Shown in pieces: positions 34,979-45,325 of a stretch of DNA of 52,377 nucleotides; positions within the stretch are counted from its first letter, which is position 1; every line of letters starts with the position of its first letter. Location of the stretch: the NCBI GenBank assembly GCA_902798825.1, contig CADBYI010000026.1, positions 1 through 52,377 on the forward strand, given 5' to 3'. Origin of the DNA: an uncultured Eubacteriales bacterium (GTDB lineage: Bacteria > Bacillota > Clostridia > Christensenellales > CAG-138). Both the position numbers and the translations under genes were made by a program. The notes below the pieces were generated by a model. It ran no database searches. It was not told the origin of the DNA and saw only the letters and a list, made by a program, of their open reading frames with translations.

Positions 34979-35007
34979 AGTATACCATAGTACGGCCGCC
35001 GGGGCAA
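34979..35007 (-). promoter_or_regulatory. Promoter of the tmk-LRR unit
   Basis: On the minus strand TTGCCC (35007-35002), 17 bases, TATACT (34984-34979), with TGG as extended -10. It lies 33 bases upstream of the tmk start and faces away from spoIIE. Confidence 0.75.
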
Positions 35008-35154
35008 GACAGGGTTTTCATAGGCCCGATCCACCGGCCCGGGCGGAAGGGGGCAGAATGGAGGCCGCCCGCCGCCCATCCTGTCGGGAAGAAAAGCGGG
35101 CAGCGGGGCCTTTTTCGCGGAAAATGCACCCCTGCCATCGTCTACAATGGGGCC

Positions 35155-37395
35155 ATGAGCCGAAAGAAACAGGGAACGAACACAACGAAGCATCTGCTGG
35201 AGCTGGCCAGCCTGGCCGCCAGCCTTCTGCTCACCCGGGTGCGGGTGGGGGACAGCTGCGCCCCCTTCGGCCTCGCGTGCATGGCGGCGGCGGAGCTGGC
35301 GGGCATCGACCCCCTCTTTGCCGGGGCGGGGGTGGTGGCGGGCGCCTTTTTGAGCGGCGAGCCCCTGTGGGGGGTCATGATCGCCGCCGCGGCCTTCGTG
35401 CTGCTCATCCGGCTCATGGCCGTCAGCGTGGGCCCAACTTCCCCCAGCGCGCGGCTGCTGGTGTTTTTGCTGTGCGAGATCGGGGTGCTGCCCTTTGAGA
35501 TGATCCTCGTCTGGCGATCCGTGGCCTATGCCCTGCTGTCGTTGGCCCTGTCCGCGGTGGCCGTGGTGCTGCTGCAGCGGGGCTGGGCCCTGGTGCGCCA
35601 GGGGGGCCGCCTGGCGGTCCTGCAGGAGGGGGAGCAGCTGCTGCTGTCCGCCTGGTTGGGGCTGCTGCTTTTGGGCATGGGGGACGTGGCCGCCGGGGGC
35701 ATCTCCCTGCCGGTGATCCTGCTGGACGTGTACACCCTGATCCTGACCCTGTCCAAGGGCCCCGAGGGGCTGGGGGAGAGCATCCTGGCCGCCGCCCTGC
35801 TGGCCTTCGGCCTGGCGGAAGGGGCGCTGCTGCTGGGGGTCACGGCCCTGTGCGCCCTGACCGCCGCCCTGGTCGCCCCCTACGGCCGGTTGTACACCCT
35901 GGGGGCCTTTCTGCTGACGGCCACAGCCCTGGCCGTGTTCCTGGGCGGGGAGGGGGAGACCTGGCGGGCGGGCTGCGCCCTCATCGCCTGTCTGGTGGTG
36001 CTGGTGCTGCCCGGGGAGTGGATGGATAGGCTGGGGCTGCTGCTGAACAGCCGCCGGTTCTGCGAGCAGAACGGAGAGCAGGCCATGGACCGGCTCAAGC
36101 GGCGTCTGGCCCGGGAGGTGGAGGAGGCGGCGCGGCTCTGCGGGGCCCTGTCCGGCCTCTTCGACCGGGAGAGCGAGGGGGATCGGTTCCTGGTGGAGTG
36201 GCCCCTGGGCGCGGCCAAACGGGTGTGCGTGGGCTGCGAGGGCCGGGTGCTGTGCCAGCGGGAGGAGGCGGACTTCGACAGGGCGGTGCTGCACCTGCTG
36301 TCCGCCTACGATCGGGGGGAGCCCGTGCGGCCCCTGTCCCCCATGGACAGCCACTGCAGGTTTTTTCGGGAGATCATGGCCTCCGCCTATCAGGCCTACA
36401 ACCAGGCCTTCGTCCACGAGGGGAGCCTTCGGCGCACGGCGGAGCAGTTCGCCTATATGAACCGGCAGCTCTCGGGGGTGTCCGCCCTGCTGGGCGTGTT
36501 GGCCACCCGCCTTCGGGAGGACCGCTGGGGGGACGAGCGGGTGGAGAGCGCCCTGCTCCCCTATCTCGTCCGCCGGGGGTTCGCGCCTTTGTCCATCGAC
36601 GCCTTCTATCCCGGGGGGCGGCTGTGCCTGTCCATCCGGGTGAGCGAAAAGGGCGGGGCAAGCGGGGCCGCTCTGGCCGCCGCCGTGGGCAAAAAGCTCC
36701 ATCGGACCATGCGTCTCATCGGGGAGCAGGGGGAGGGGGAGTGGACCGTCTTTGAGATGGAGGCCCTGAAGGGGCTCACGGCCCGGATGGCCCGGGCCTC
36801 CCTGCCCGAGGAGGGGGACAGCGTCTGCGGAGACGAGACCGGGGAGCTTCGGATGCCCAGCGGGAAGGTGGTCTACGCCGTGTCCGACGGCATGGGCAGC
36901 GGGGAGGAGGCCAACCGGGAGAGCCGGGCGGCCATCGAGCTTTTGTTCGACCAGTTTCGGCTGGGGGTGGAGAAGGAGCTGATCTATGAGAACGTGAACC
37001 GGCTCCTCATGGCCCGGGCCCAGAAGGAGGTGTACGCCACGCTGGACGCGGCCAGCATCGACCTGGTCACCGGGGAGGCGGAGATGGTGAAGTTCGGCGC
37101 CCCGCCCACCTGCCTGCTGCGGGGCGGGAACGTGCGGCTGCTGTCCGGGGAGGCCCTGCCCTGCGGCATCGTGGACGAGGCCCGGCCCTACATCCGCCGC
37201 ATCCGGCTCCGGCAGCGGGATCGGCTGGTGTTCTGCACCGACGGGGTCTATGACCTGCTGGGGAAGGAGCTGGAAACGGAGCTGAAAAAGGGCCCGGCCC
37301 TGCCCCTGGACCGGCTGGCGGAGGAACTGCTGGAGGCCGCCCGCCAAAAGGGACAGCGGGACGACATGACCGTCATGGTGGTGGAGGTGGCATGA
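35155..37395 (+). CDS. spoIIE: Stage II sporulation protein E (SpoIIE phosphatase)
   Basis: The 746-residue protein has an N-terminal membrane part of about ten hydrophobic helices (residues 15-300), a linker domain (300-540) and a C-terminal PP2C-type phosphatase. Metal-site motifs are VYAVSDGMGSGEEANRES, with the DG pair, and RLVFCTDGVYD near the end, followed by QRDDMTVMVVEV. SpoIIE dephosphorylates SpoIIAA to free sigma F in the forespore. Its stop overlaps the start of spoIIGA. The first ATG lies 6 bases after a TACAAT element, and no ribosome binding site is evident. Confidence 0.93.
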   Translation: MSRKKQGTNTTKHLLELASLAASLLLTRVRVGDSCAPFGLACMAAAELAGIDPLFAGAGVVAGAFLSGEPLWGVMIAAAAFVLLIRLMAVSVGPTSPSARLLVFLLCEIGVLPFEMILVWRSVAYALLSLALSAVAVVLLQRGWALVRQGGRLAVLQEGEQLLLSAWLGLLLLGMGDVAAGGISLPVILLDVYTLILTLSKGPEGLGESILAAALLAFGLAEGALLLGVTALCALTAALVAPYGRLYTLGAFLLTATALAVFLGGEGETWRAGCALIACLVVLVLPGEWMDRLGLLLNSRRFCEQNGEQAMDRLKRRLAREVEEAARLCGALSGLFDRESEGDRFLVEWPLGAAKRVCVGCEGRVLCQREEADFDRAVLHLLSAYDRGEPVRPLSPMDSHCRFFREIMASAYQAYNQAFVHEGSLRRTAEQFAYMNRQLSGVSALLGVLATRLREDRWGDERVESALLPYLVRRGFAPLSIDAFYPGGRLCLSIRVSEKGGASGAALAAAVGKKLHRTMRLIGEQGEGEWTVFEMEALKGLTARMARASLPEEGDSVCGDETGELRMPSGKVVYAVSDGMGSGEEANRESRAAIELLFDQFRLGVEKELIYENVNRLLMARAQKEVYATLDAASIDLVTGEAEMVKFGAPPTCLLRGGNVRLLSGEALPCGIVDEARPYIRRIRLRQRDRLVFCTDGVYDLLGKELETELKKGPALPLDRLAEELLEAARQKGQRDDMTVMVVEVA

Positions 37396-38357
37396 GGGTC
37401 AGCCTGGAATGGTTTTTGCTGGACAACTTCGCCGCAAACTGGCTCCTGCTGCGGCTGGCCGGGGCCCTGGGCGGGGTGGCCGTGGGCTCGAAGCGGGCGG
37501 CCTGCACGGCCCTTGTGGGGGCGGTGTGGGATTTAGTTGCCCTGGGAAGGTGGCCCCGGCTGCTGAGCCCCCCGGGGCGGGTGGGGTGCCTGCTGGTGAC
37601 GGCGCTGCTGGTGAGCCGGCGGGAGTATCTGCGCTCGCTTCTGTCCCTGCTCGCCGCGTCCCTCCTGCTGGGGGGCGGGCTGCTGCTGCTGACCCTGGGC
37701 CGGATGGGGCCCTGGACGGAGGGCGTGCGCCTGGGCACCGTGCCCCTCAGGGCGGCGGTCTACGGCCTGTGTTTGCTGCCCCCGGGGGTCCGGGTCATTC
37801 GGTATCTGGTCCATCGGGGGTATGAGGGCAGCTGCCGGCGCACCGTCACCCTGACGGTGGGCGGACGGGCGTATACCCTCCCCGCCTTTGTGGATTCGGG
37901 GAATTTGCTGACGGAGCCCCTGACCGGTCTGCCGGTGGTGCTGACGGAGGGGATAGAGCTGCCGCCGGGGCTGCCCCTGTCCATAGAGGGGCAGGGCGTC
38001 ATAGAGGTGGTCCGGGGCACGGTCCGGACGGGGGACGGGGAGCCCGTACCGGTATACGTGGGCCCATCGCCCCTGCCGCTCATGGATTTTCAGGCGCTGG
38101 TCCCCGGGGCGGCGCTTCACGAAGGGAGGAAAAGGGATGTTCAAAAAGCTCAAGGCATTTTTCTATCGGCTCTACGCGCGCTTATTCACCCGGCGCTATC
38201 GTTGCTATCTTGTCCGCACGGGAGAGAGCCTACCGCCGCCCCTGTCTCCCGAGGAGGAGCGCAGCTGCGTCCTGGCCGCCCGGACCAGCGAAGGGGCCCG
38301 GAACAAGCTCATCGAGCACAACCTCCGGCTGGTGGTGTTCATCGCCCGGAAGTTTGA
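37392..38357 (+). CDS. spoIIGA: Sporulation sigma-E factor processing peptidase
   Basis: The N-terminal half (about 1-145) has five hydrophobic segments. The C-terminal half is an aspartic protease-like domain with the active-site DSGN (168-171) in [16 protein letters not shown], then [13 protein letters not shown]. It cleaves pro-sigma E. The frame does not stop before sigE: it continues 221 bases into it, adding about 73 Pro/Arg/Gly-rich residues that are a frame shadow. Homologues end close to the LVP motif. It starts ATGA within the spoIIE stop, so the two are translationally coupled. Confidence 0.85.
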   Translation: MRVSLEWFLLDNFAANWLLLRLAGALGGVAVGSKRAACTALVGAVWDLVALGRWPRLLSPPGRVGCLLVTALLVSRREYLRSLLSLLAASLLLGGGLLLLTLGRMGPWTEGVRLGTVPLRAAVYGLCLLPPGVRVIRYLVHRGYEGSCRRTVTLTVGGRAYTLPAFVDSGNLLTEPLTGLPVVLTEGIELPPGLPLSIEGQGVIEVVRGTVRTGDGEPVPVYVGPSPLPLMDFQALVPGAALHEGRKRDVQKAQGIFLSALRALIHPALSLLSCPHGREPTAAPVSRGGAQLRPGRPDQRRGPEQAHRAQPPAGGVHRPEV

Positions 38358-38847
38358 GAACACCGGCGTCCAGGCGGAGGATCTGATCTCCATCGGCACC
38401 ATCGGCCTCATCAAGGCGGTGAACACCTTCGACCCGGAGAAGAGGATCAAGCTGGCCACCTACGCCTCCCGGTGCATCGAAAACGAGATACTCATGTACC
38501 TGCGCCGCAGCTGCAAGCTGAAGCTGGAGGTCAGCCTGGACGAACCGTTGAACGTGGATTGGGACGGAAACGAGCTGCTGCTCTCCGACATTCTGGGCAC
38601 CGACGGGGCGGAGGTGAGCCAGGCCCTGGAGGACGAGGTGGACCGGCGCCTCCTGTGGGCGGCCCTGGGGCGGCTGGACCCCCGGGAGCGGCGGATCGTG
38701 GAGATGCGCTTCGGCCTCAAGGAGCAGCCGCCCCGGACCCAGAAGCAGGTGGCGGACGAGATGGGCATCAGCCAAAGCTACATCTCCCGCCTGGAGAAGC
38801 GGATCATGGACCATCTCAAGCGGGAGATACTGCGCATGCAGGGATAG
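38137..38847 (+). CDS. sigE: RNA polymerase sporulation sigma factor E
   Basis: The 236-residue sigma-70 family member directs early mother-cell transcription. The N-terminal pro-sequence (about 1-24, basic and hydrophobic, [14 protein letters not shown]) precedes [12 protein letters not shown]. Region 2 follows ([38 protein letters not shown]), then region 4 with the helix-turn-helix [21 protein letters not shown]. The adjacent spoIIGA identifies it as sigma E rather than sigma K. It starts inside the spoIIGA frame after GGGAGGAAAAGG. Confidence 0.95.
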   Translation: MFKKLKAFFYRLYARLFTRRYRCYLVRTGESLPPPLSPEEERSCVLAARTSEGARNKLIEHNLRLVVFIARKFENTGVQAEDLISIGTIGLIKAVNTFDPEKRIKLATYASRCIENEILMYLRRSCKLKLEVSLDEPLNVDWDGNELLLSDILGTDGAEVSQALEDEVDRRLLWAALGRLDPRERRIVEMRFGLKEQPPRTQKQVADEMGISQSYISRLEKRIMDHLKREILRMQG

Positions 38848-38876
38848 GCGGTTTACTACAACGGAAAGGAGGCGCC

Positions 38877-38911
38877 TGGGGGCGTGTCGGGCTTGACACG
38901 CTCCCCTTTTT
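38877..38911 (+). terminator. Terminator after sigE
   Basis: GGGGGCGTGTC pairs with GACACGCTCCCC (one bulge) and is followed by TTTTTG. It closes the spoIIE-spoIIGA-sigE group. Confidence 0.8.
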
Positions 38912-38948
38912 GTGGTACTCATGAAAAAAAGAGCAGGAGCGACGGCAT

Positions 38949-39998
38949 ATGGCAGTGACGATAGAACCCTTTGGCACCCTGAAGGACGGGCGGACGGCCC
39001 ATCTGTTCACCATCACCACCTCCGGGGGCAGCCGCGCCGTTCTCACGGATTTCGGGGCGGCGGTGGTGAGCGTGCTGGTGCCCGACGGCCGGGGGCGGCT
39101 GGGGGACGTGGCCCTGGGCTTCGACAGGCTGTCCCTCTATGAGCAGGATTTGGGGAACTTCGGCGCCGTCTGCGGCCGCTTCGCGAACCGGCTTTCCCGG
39201 GCGTCCCTGCCCCTCGATCGGCGGGTCTATCCCCTGACCCGGAACGACGGGCCCAACACCCTCCACGGCGGGGCCGTGGGGTTCCATCACCGGCTGTGGG
39301 ACGCCGAGCCGGTGGGGGCGGACGCCGTCCGCTTCACCCTCTTCAGCCCCGACGGGGAGGAGGGCTTTCCGGGGGAGCTGACCGTGTCCGTCACGTACAC
39401 CCTTTCGGCCCAAAACGTGCTCTCTTTGGACTACGAGGCCGCCGCCGGGGAGAAGAACACCGTGGCGAATCTGACCAACCACAGCTATTGGAATCTGGAC
39501 GGGGACACCTTCGGCAGCGTCCTGGACCACAGCGTCCGCATCCACGCCTCCCGCTTCACCCCCACCGACGAGCACAACGTGCCCGACGGCCGGCTCCTGC
39601 CCGTGAAGGGGGTCTTCGACCTTCGGGCGTACCGGACCCTTCGGGAGGGGGTCATGAGCCGGGACGGGCAGATCGTGAAGGCCGGGGGCTACGACCACAA
39701 CTTCGTCCTGGACGCCTACGACGGCAAATCCCTTATCAAGGCCGCGGATTTGAAGGGGGCCCTGTCCGGCCGGCGGATGGAGGTTTGGACCACCCTGCCC
39801 GGGGTACAGCTGTACACGGGCAACCACTTTTCCGGCCTGGAGGGGAAGGGCGGCATGCGCTATAACAAGGCCGCCGGCGTGGCCCTGGAGACCCAGTTCT
39901 TCCCCGACGCCCCCCATCATCCCGCCTGGCCCCAGCCCAAGGTGGCGGCGGGGGAGACGCAGCGGAGCCGGACGGAGTTCAGGTTTTTTACGGAGTAG
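38949..39998 (+). CDS. galM: Aldose 1-epimerase
   Basis: The 349-residue enzyme interconverts alpha and beta anomers of aldoses. Conserved pieces are CGRFANRLSRA, NDGPNTLHGG (with the catalytic His), NHSYWNL, YDHNFVL and the C-terminal ETQFFPDAPHH with the catalytic Glu. Length matches the family. The start is ATG at 38949, with AGGAG 9-13 bases upstream. It lies alone after sigE and before the accessory island. Confidence 0.93.
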   Translation: MAVTIEPFGTLKDGRTAHLFTITTSGGSRAVLTDFGAAVVSVLVPDGRGRLGDVALGFDRLSLYEQDLGNFGAVCGRFANRLSRASLPLDRRVYPLTRNDGPNTLHGGAVGFHHRLWDAEPVGADAVRFTLFSPDGEEGFPGELTVSVTYTLSAQNVLSLDYEAAAGEKNTVANLTNHSYWNLDGDTFGSVLDHSVRIHASRFTPTDEHNVPDGRLLPVKGVFDLRAYRTLREGVMSRDGQIVKAGGYDHNFVLDAYDGKSLIKAADLKGALSGRRMEVWTTLPGVQLYTGNHFSGLEGKGGMRYNKAAGVALETQFFPDAPHHPAWPQPKVAAGETQRSRTEFRFFTE

Positions 39999-40008
39999 TT
40001 TTTCTTTT

Positions 40009-40045
40009 GCCGCTTTTTCTTTTCGGGCTGAAAAGAAAAAGCGGC
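40009..40045. repeat. Dispersed palindrome, copy 2 (after galM)
   Basis: GCCGCTTTTTCTTTT pairs with AAAAGAAAAAGCGGC (15 bp perfect) around CGGGCTG. The arms match the palindrome at 16995-17030. It lies exactly between galM and the AT-rich island. Confidence 0.75.
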
Positions 40046-40089
40046 GTGTTTAGGGCGATACCGATAAGGATAGTTTTAAGGTGAGGTTG

Positions 40090-40118
40090 CGGAGCAGTCA
40101 GATCGGCTGCTCCGTTTT
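40090..40118 (+). terminator. Hairpin near the recombinase stop
   Basis: CGGAGCAG pairs with CTGCTCCG across 9 bases and is followed by TTTTCG on the plus strand. It may end transcription entering the island from galM, or mark the element end. Confidence 0.45.
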
Positions 40119-40120
40119 CG

Positions 40121-41803
<1,683 letters not shown>

Positions 41804-41870
41804 TCAATCTCCTTTCCGACAACCGGGCACAGTAAAGGCAACACCATAGTACCGTGTCCGGTGTAAAATG

Positions 41871-42086
41871 TCAATTCTCCGAATCCAAAGGTCTTAAAAT
41901 CAATTCCTTCATCTGCTGAAACATGGTCTGCGTCCCTTCCGGATTGAAATGTGTATGGACGACATATTCCGTCTTTCCCATCCATACGCTGAACGTCTCC
42001 GGCTGCGTTGCCGCTTCCATGCTGTCGTACAGATAAGGGATCAGAGAGACGATGCAATCATCCGGCTTGATCTTCTTTTCTTTCAT
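41871..42086 (-). CDS. TnpW-like transposon protein
   Basis: This small protein of 71 residues has the body TFSVWMGKTEYVVHTHFNPEGT followed by MFQQMKELILRPL. It resembles TnpW-type proteins, which accompany TnpX recombinases and have a similar short beta-strand plus helix ending in a Leu-rich RLI segment. The function is unknown. The ATG at 42086 has GGGAG 10 bases upstream. An ATG at 42104 overlaps the mobC stop as ATGA and is an alternative start. Confidence 0.65.
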   Translation of the reverse strand: MKEKKIKPDDCIVSLIPYLYDSMEAATQPETFSVWMGKTEYVVHTHFNPEGTQTMFQQMKELILRPLDSEN

Positions 42087-42100
42087 GGCTCGAGCTCCCT

Positions 42101-42487
42101 TCATTCTTCTTTCGCCTTGGTATATTTCTGCTTCGGACGGTCTTTTTTCGGGATGCTCCGCAGGTCAATGGGAACGTGATGAAAGATTTCATCCTCGATC
42201 CGGTGAATATGCTCGGCTATGACTCGATACATTTCCCGGATTTCTTCGTAGTGGATGTTTCCAGTGTGATACGCGATCTTTGCCAGCTTGTCTAAATTGT
42301 TCAGCGCTTGAAAGAAACCGCCCATCTCTTTCCAAAACTCTTTCGGCGGCATTTGATTCGGGCAAAAGCCCTCGATCAGAAACCGCAGATACGTTTCCTG
42401 AAAGAGCCCGCTTTCCTTGACCCGCCGCTTGAACCGGGCAAGCTCCTTATCCGATAACCGGAACGTGATTTTATTGGTGCGTTTCAT
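42101..42487 (-). CDS. MobC-like relaxosome accessory protein
   Basis: The 128-residue protein begins with a ribbon-helix-helix pattern NKITFRLSDKELARFKRRVKESG and continues with the MobC-like helical part (ALNNLDKLAKIAYHTGNI). MobC proteins bind oriT and help the relaxase during mobilisation. No relaxase gene is in this window, so the element may use a partner elsewhere or be a remnant. It overlaps the next gene by 4 bases. Confidence 0.75.
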   Translation of the reverse strand: MKRTNKITFRLSDKELARFKRRVKESGLFQETYLRFLIEGFCPNQMPPKEFWKEMGGFFQALNNLDKLAKIAYHTGNIHYEEIREMYRVIAEHIHRIEDEIFHHVPIDLRSIPKKDRPKQKYTKAKEE

Positions 42488-42841
42488 GTGTTTTGTCTCC
42501 TTTTCGCTATGATGGGGTTTAAGGGAACTCCCTTACATTACGGATTTTGCGGTTAAAATGCCAGCAAAATCCAATGCTCGCTAATCCAACGCAGCCACGG
42601 CTGCGCGGCTTAGATCGTTGTGCGGGACACCGTGTCCCGCGTGTTTTCTTTCTCCATGTGATATGCTGTTTTCAAGGTGCTTCCAAAAACAAAAAATGAT
42701 GATCATGTTCAATCATCATTCTCCACGCAGAATTATAAATGCCCGTTGACAGGTTGACAATAGTTTTGTATCATGTTGTTTGTGGTGATGCGAATACTCC
42801 AAAACCAAAGGAATCTGCATTCTCCAAAAGTGAGGGACAAG
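42488..42841. other. Non-coding stretch upstream of mobC: palindromes, possible oriT
   Basis: No gene is evident. AAGGGA-AC-TCCCTT (42521-42534) is a short palindrome beside mobC. GCGGGACAC-C-GTGTCCCGC (42622-42640) is a perfect 9-bp inverted repeat. ATGATGATCATGTTCAATCATCAT (42693 onwards) contains repeated ATCAT. A promoter at 42746-42774 drives the next gene. The area beside mobC is the likeliest place for an oriT, but no nic site can be shown. Confidence 0.4.
42746..42774 (+). promoter_or_regulatory. Promoter of the DUF6076-like gene
   Basis: TTGACA (42746-42751), 17 bases, TATCAT (42769-42774). A second TTGACA lies 2 bases after the first. Confidence 0.75.
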
Positions 42842-44398
42842 ATGGGTAAAGAAAAAGACTATTCCGAATTTGAATTAACAGCGTATGACCGGTATCGAAT
42901 GAAGCGGGAGCACCGGAAGGATATTATCTTGGGATATTTCCATAACAAGGTCCGTATCGATGCAGAAAAGCGAACAATCCTTTTCTATGTCGATGATTTC
43001 CATGAAGATTATTCAATGGATAGTTTGATCGAAGAATACCTTGCCGAAGAAGAAAAGCGGCGTGGCGTCAAGCTGAAGGACGATCCCGAAGACAAGGAAT
43101 ATGCTGCTGCGGAAGTGAAGAAGAATCGGGAGCAGTATGCTCTGCTTCAGAAGAAATACGACATAGAGCGCATGTCGTCGCATGGCGATCCGACCGATTT
43201 CTCCGATTATCCAACGGATGAAAACGGAGAGATAGATTATGACGCCGAGGAGCCGATCCGGCAGCCGATGAATGATGTGCTCAGCGGAACGTGCGTGACC
43301 ATTCGATATGGCGAAGGAATCTTGGATTTCGTATATGCGGATCTCATTACGCCGATGAAGGAAAGATACGCTATGTATCGTTTGTTTCGCAGAATACGGG
43401 AGAAAGGTATTATCGATCTTCCGGACCCAGAACCTACCGAAGAAGAAAAACGGGAAAAGGTTTATAACCGGACGCAGGAGATCGTAGAGCATTACTTTCA
43501 GTTCTGTTCCACCTGCAATGATCTCGGTGACGCGCTGTATGCTTCCCTCTACTCCGCATTATTCCCGCCTTGCTTTATTGGCTACGAAGCGGATACGGAT
43601 AAAATGATGGGACGATATGCGGATTATCTGGTGACGCTGCAAAAGGAGTATCAGAAACTCCTTGAATTCGTATATGACGAAAACTTCCATTCCGAAGTGC
43701 TCGGCGACCTCTATCCGAGCGAACGGTACCGGTTGTATCGGGAAATACATGATCTGCCCGATTTTTATGTCCGCCGGGAAGAACTGATGATCTCTCCCGA
43801 GTATATGGGCAGCCCGAAACGTATGCCGTTCGGGATGGAGCAGGAGGAATACCTCAAAAGAATCATGAAGGCGTTTTCCTCGAACGCGAGCGAAGCGGAA
43901 AAAGCATTTGCAGAAGAATACGGATTGGACGCTGGGCACCTTACCATGATGATCCGTCGACCGTCCTTTATGAGCATTCAGTATGACGTCTCTACCGCGG
44001 CAGAGATGCTCGAATTGGAGTTCACGAAGATGATGGAAGAAAATATCCGTTTCCGCAAATGCAAACGCTGCGGAAAGTATTTCATCATGAAGGGCAATTA
44101 CGATACGAACTACTGTGATCGGATTGCAGACGGCAGCACACACACCTGCCAGGAACTCGCAGCGATCGAGAACTACAGAGCGAAGGCAGCGGAAAACAAG
44201 GAATATGCGCTATACAGCAAATACTATAAACGCTACGCTGCTCGTGTTAAAGTGCGACAGATTAAGGAAGCCGATTTCAAGAAGTGGAAGTATCAGGCGC
44301 TCACGAAACGCGACGAATGCGCCGACGGCAAAATCACGGTTGAGGAATACGAGGCGTGGCTCGAAGCGTCGTTTGCAAATCGAAGAAAGAAGGGTTGA
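42842..44398 (+). CDS. DUF6076-like protein with C-terminal zinc finger
   Basis: The 518-residue protein is acidic and Tyr-rich and is probably cytoplasmic. Near residue 400 it has a metal-binding motif CKRCGKYFIMKGNYDTNYCDR, with further Cys and His in GSTHTCQELAA, followed by a basic helical tail. This arrangement resembles the DUF6076 family found on mobile elements of Clostridia; the name is tentative. The function is unknown. The start at 42842 is chosen for GAGGGA just upstream; an earlier ATG at 42773 overlaps the -10 element. The gene has its own strong promoter and is likely cargo of the island. Confidence 0.7.
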   Translation: MGKEKDYSEFELTAYDRYRMKREHRKDIILGYFHNKVRIDAEKRTILFYVDDFHEDYSMDSLIEEYLAEEEKRRGVKLKDDPEDKEYAAAEVKKNREQYALLQKKYDIERMSSHGDPTDFSDYPTDENGEIDYDAEEPIRQPMNDVLSGTCVTIRYGEGILDFVYADLITPMKERYAMYRLFRRIREKGIIDLPDPEPTEEEKREKVYNRTQEIVEHYFQFCSTCNDLGDALYASLYSALFPPCFIGYEADTDKMMGRYADYLVTLQKEYQKLLEFVYDENFHSEVLGDLYPSERYRLYREIHDLPDFYVRREELMISPEYMGSPKRMPFGMEQEEYLKRIMKAFSSNASEAEKAFAEEYGLDAGHLTMMIRRPSFMSIQYDVSTAAEMLELEFTKMMEENIRFRKCKRCGKYFIMKGNYDTNYCDRIADGSTHTCQELAAIENYRAKAAENKEYALYSKYYKRYAARVKVRQIKEADFKKWKYQALTKRDECADGKITVEEYEAWLEASFANRRKKG

Positions 44399-44479
44399 AC
44401 AGGCATGACAAAACGGCAAAACACAAGCATTTGCAAAGAGGCGTGCCGTTCACTTTGCTTCATTCCAAAATGAGGAATG

Positions 44480-44603
44480 GACAAATTCTAGTTTGATGAA
44501 ATGACTAATCCGCCTTCAGCGCCTTCCGATTGTTTTTCCATTGGATAGGCGCTGAAGAAAGAGGATGCTCTGTTGTGGATTAGCCAGCACTACGTCATTT
44601 GTC
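44480..44603. repeat. Long nested imperfect palindrome
   Basis: Arm pairs nest around about 44536: GACAAA with TTTGTC, AAATGAC with GTCATTT, TAATCC with GGATTA, and CTTCAGCGCCT (44514-44524) with AGGCGCTGAAG (44547-44557). It could fold as a structured RNA or be the remains of a miniature inverted-repeat element. Confidence 0.55.
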
Positions 44604-44788
44604 AAGGTGTAAATGAAAAAAACTGAATGTTTGCATATAAGAAATGACTCTGGAGAAAGGAGAACCTTACTAATTCAATATTACTCTCAGCCCCTTAAAC
44701 GAACATTAAAGTGGCAAAAGGACGGTAGTTTTTTTATGAGAGTTTTTCATCAAACACAGACCATTCTTTTCCTTTAGGATTGTGCTAA

Positions 44789-44971
44789 GAAAAAAGAGAC
44801 AAGGATGTCGACGGAGCATTGTATGACATCGTAGGTGATTATGATGGCAAACTCTATCTTCAGGCTGATGGCACCTATAAAAGGCCCAGCCCTTCTGAAA
44901 TAGATGAATATGTTTTTGATCAAGAAACTCTCACTGCAGATTCAGCATCGCTTGAACAGCTTAGGCAGTGA
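44789..44971 (+). pseudogene. Protein remnant without ATG
   Basis: An open frame of 60 codons reads like the acidic C-terminal part of a protein, including VDGALYDIVGDYDGKLYL and QADGTYKRPSPSEIDEY. There is no ATG or GTG in frame at the start; TTG at 44819 is the only candidate. It is probably the 3' end of a gene whose front was lost. Confidence 0.4.
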
Positions 44972-44989
44972 GCAGAGAGGAGAAATCGC

Positions 44990-45085
44990 ACGAAACGAAT
45001 CTTATGTGTTTTATTGGCAATAGTCCTGCTTCGCCTGCTCGTGCTGTATAAGGTATGTTGCACTCTCTTGACGACTGATCCATGA
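44990..45085 (+). pseudogene. Small hydrophobic ORF with eroded start (ACG)
   Basis: AGAGGAGAAATCGC precedes ACGAAACGAATC, as if an ATG had changed to ACG. The frame encodes a basic N-terminus and one hydrophobic helix (KRILCVLLAIVLLRLLVLYK), then 11 residues. It looks like the start of a membrane or secreted protein that has decayed. Confidence 0.35.
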
Positions 45086-45180
45086 GGATTAGTCTTTTTG
45101 AGATGTTCATAAGTAAATGTAATAGAATAAACAGATTTTTCCCAATCGAATAAGTACATCAAAAACAGATTCGTTCATCT

Positions 45181-45197
45181 CATAAGTATATCTTATG
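45181..45197. promoter_or_regulatory. Inverted repeat upstream of the MATE gene
   Basis: CATAAG-TATAT-CTTATG lies 20 bases upstream of the -35 element. It could be an operator, for instance for the LysR-type regulator encoded downstream; this is an inference. Confidence 0.35.
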
Positions 45198-45216
45198 ATA
45201 CGATTTAGCATTGTGA

Positions 45217-45245
45217 TTTGCATTTATTTCAATTGCTCATATAAT
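45217..45245 (+). promoter_or_regulatory. Promoter of the MATE gene
   Basis: TTTGCA (45217-45222), 17 bases, TATAAT (45240-45245). A leader of about 75 bases precedes the GTG start. Confidence 0.65.
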
Positions 45246-45325
45246 ACAATACGTCCTCAGAAACAGCGAAGGTCGTTTTTTTTCTGGCAGCTTTGGCAAA
45301 ATAACATGAAACGGGGTAAAGCAAG

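Larger units (their letters stand above)
44399..45325. other. AT-rich region with hairpins and eroded ORFs
   Basis: No intact gene longer than about 60 codons is seen. The stretch holds a hairpin CATTCC/GGAATG (44461-44479), a long nested palindrome (44480-44603), two ORF remnants (44789-44971 and 44990-45085), a short inverted repeat CATAAG-TATAT-CTTATG (45181-45197) and the promoter of the MATE gene (45217-45245). Confidence 0.55.

Noticed and set aside
35081..35090. TGTCGGGA as a Spo0A box before spoIIE
   Set aside because: It differs from TGTCGAA at two of seven positions and is not repeated, so support is too weak.
34942..37347. Long antisense frame across spoIIE
   Set aside because: It has Gln/Gly/Pro-rich shadow composition and no recognisable domain; the PP2C domain on the plus strand is clear.
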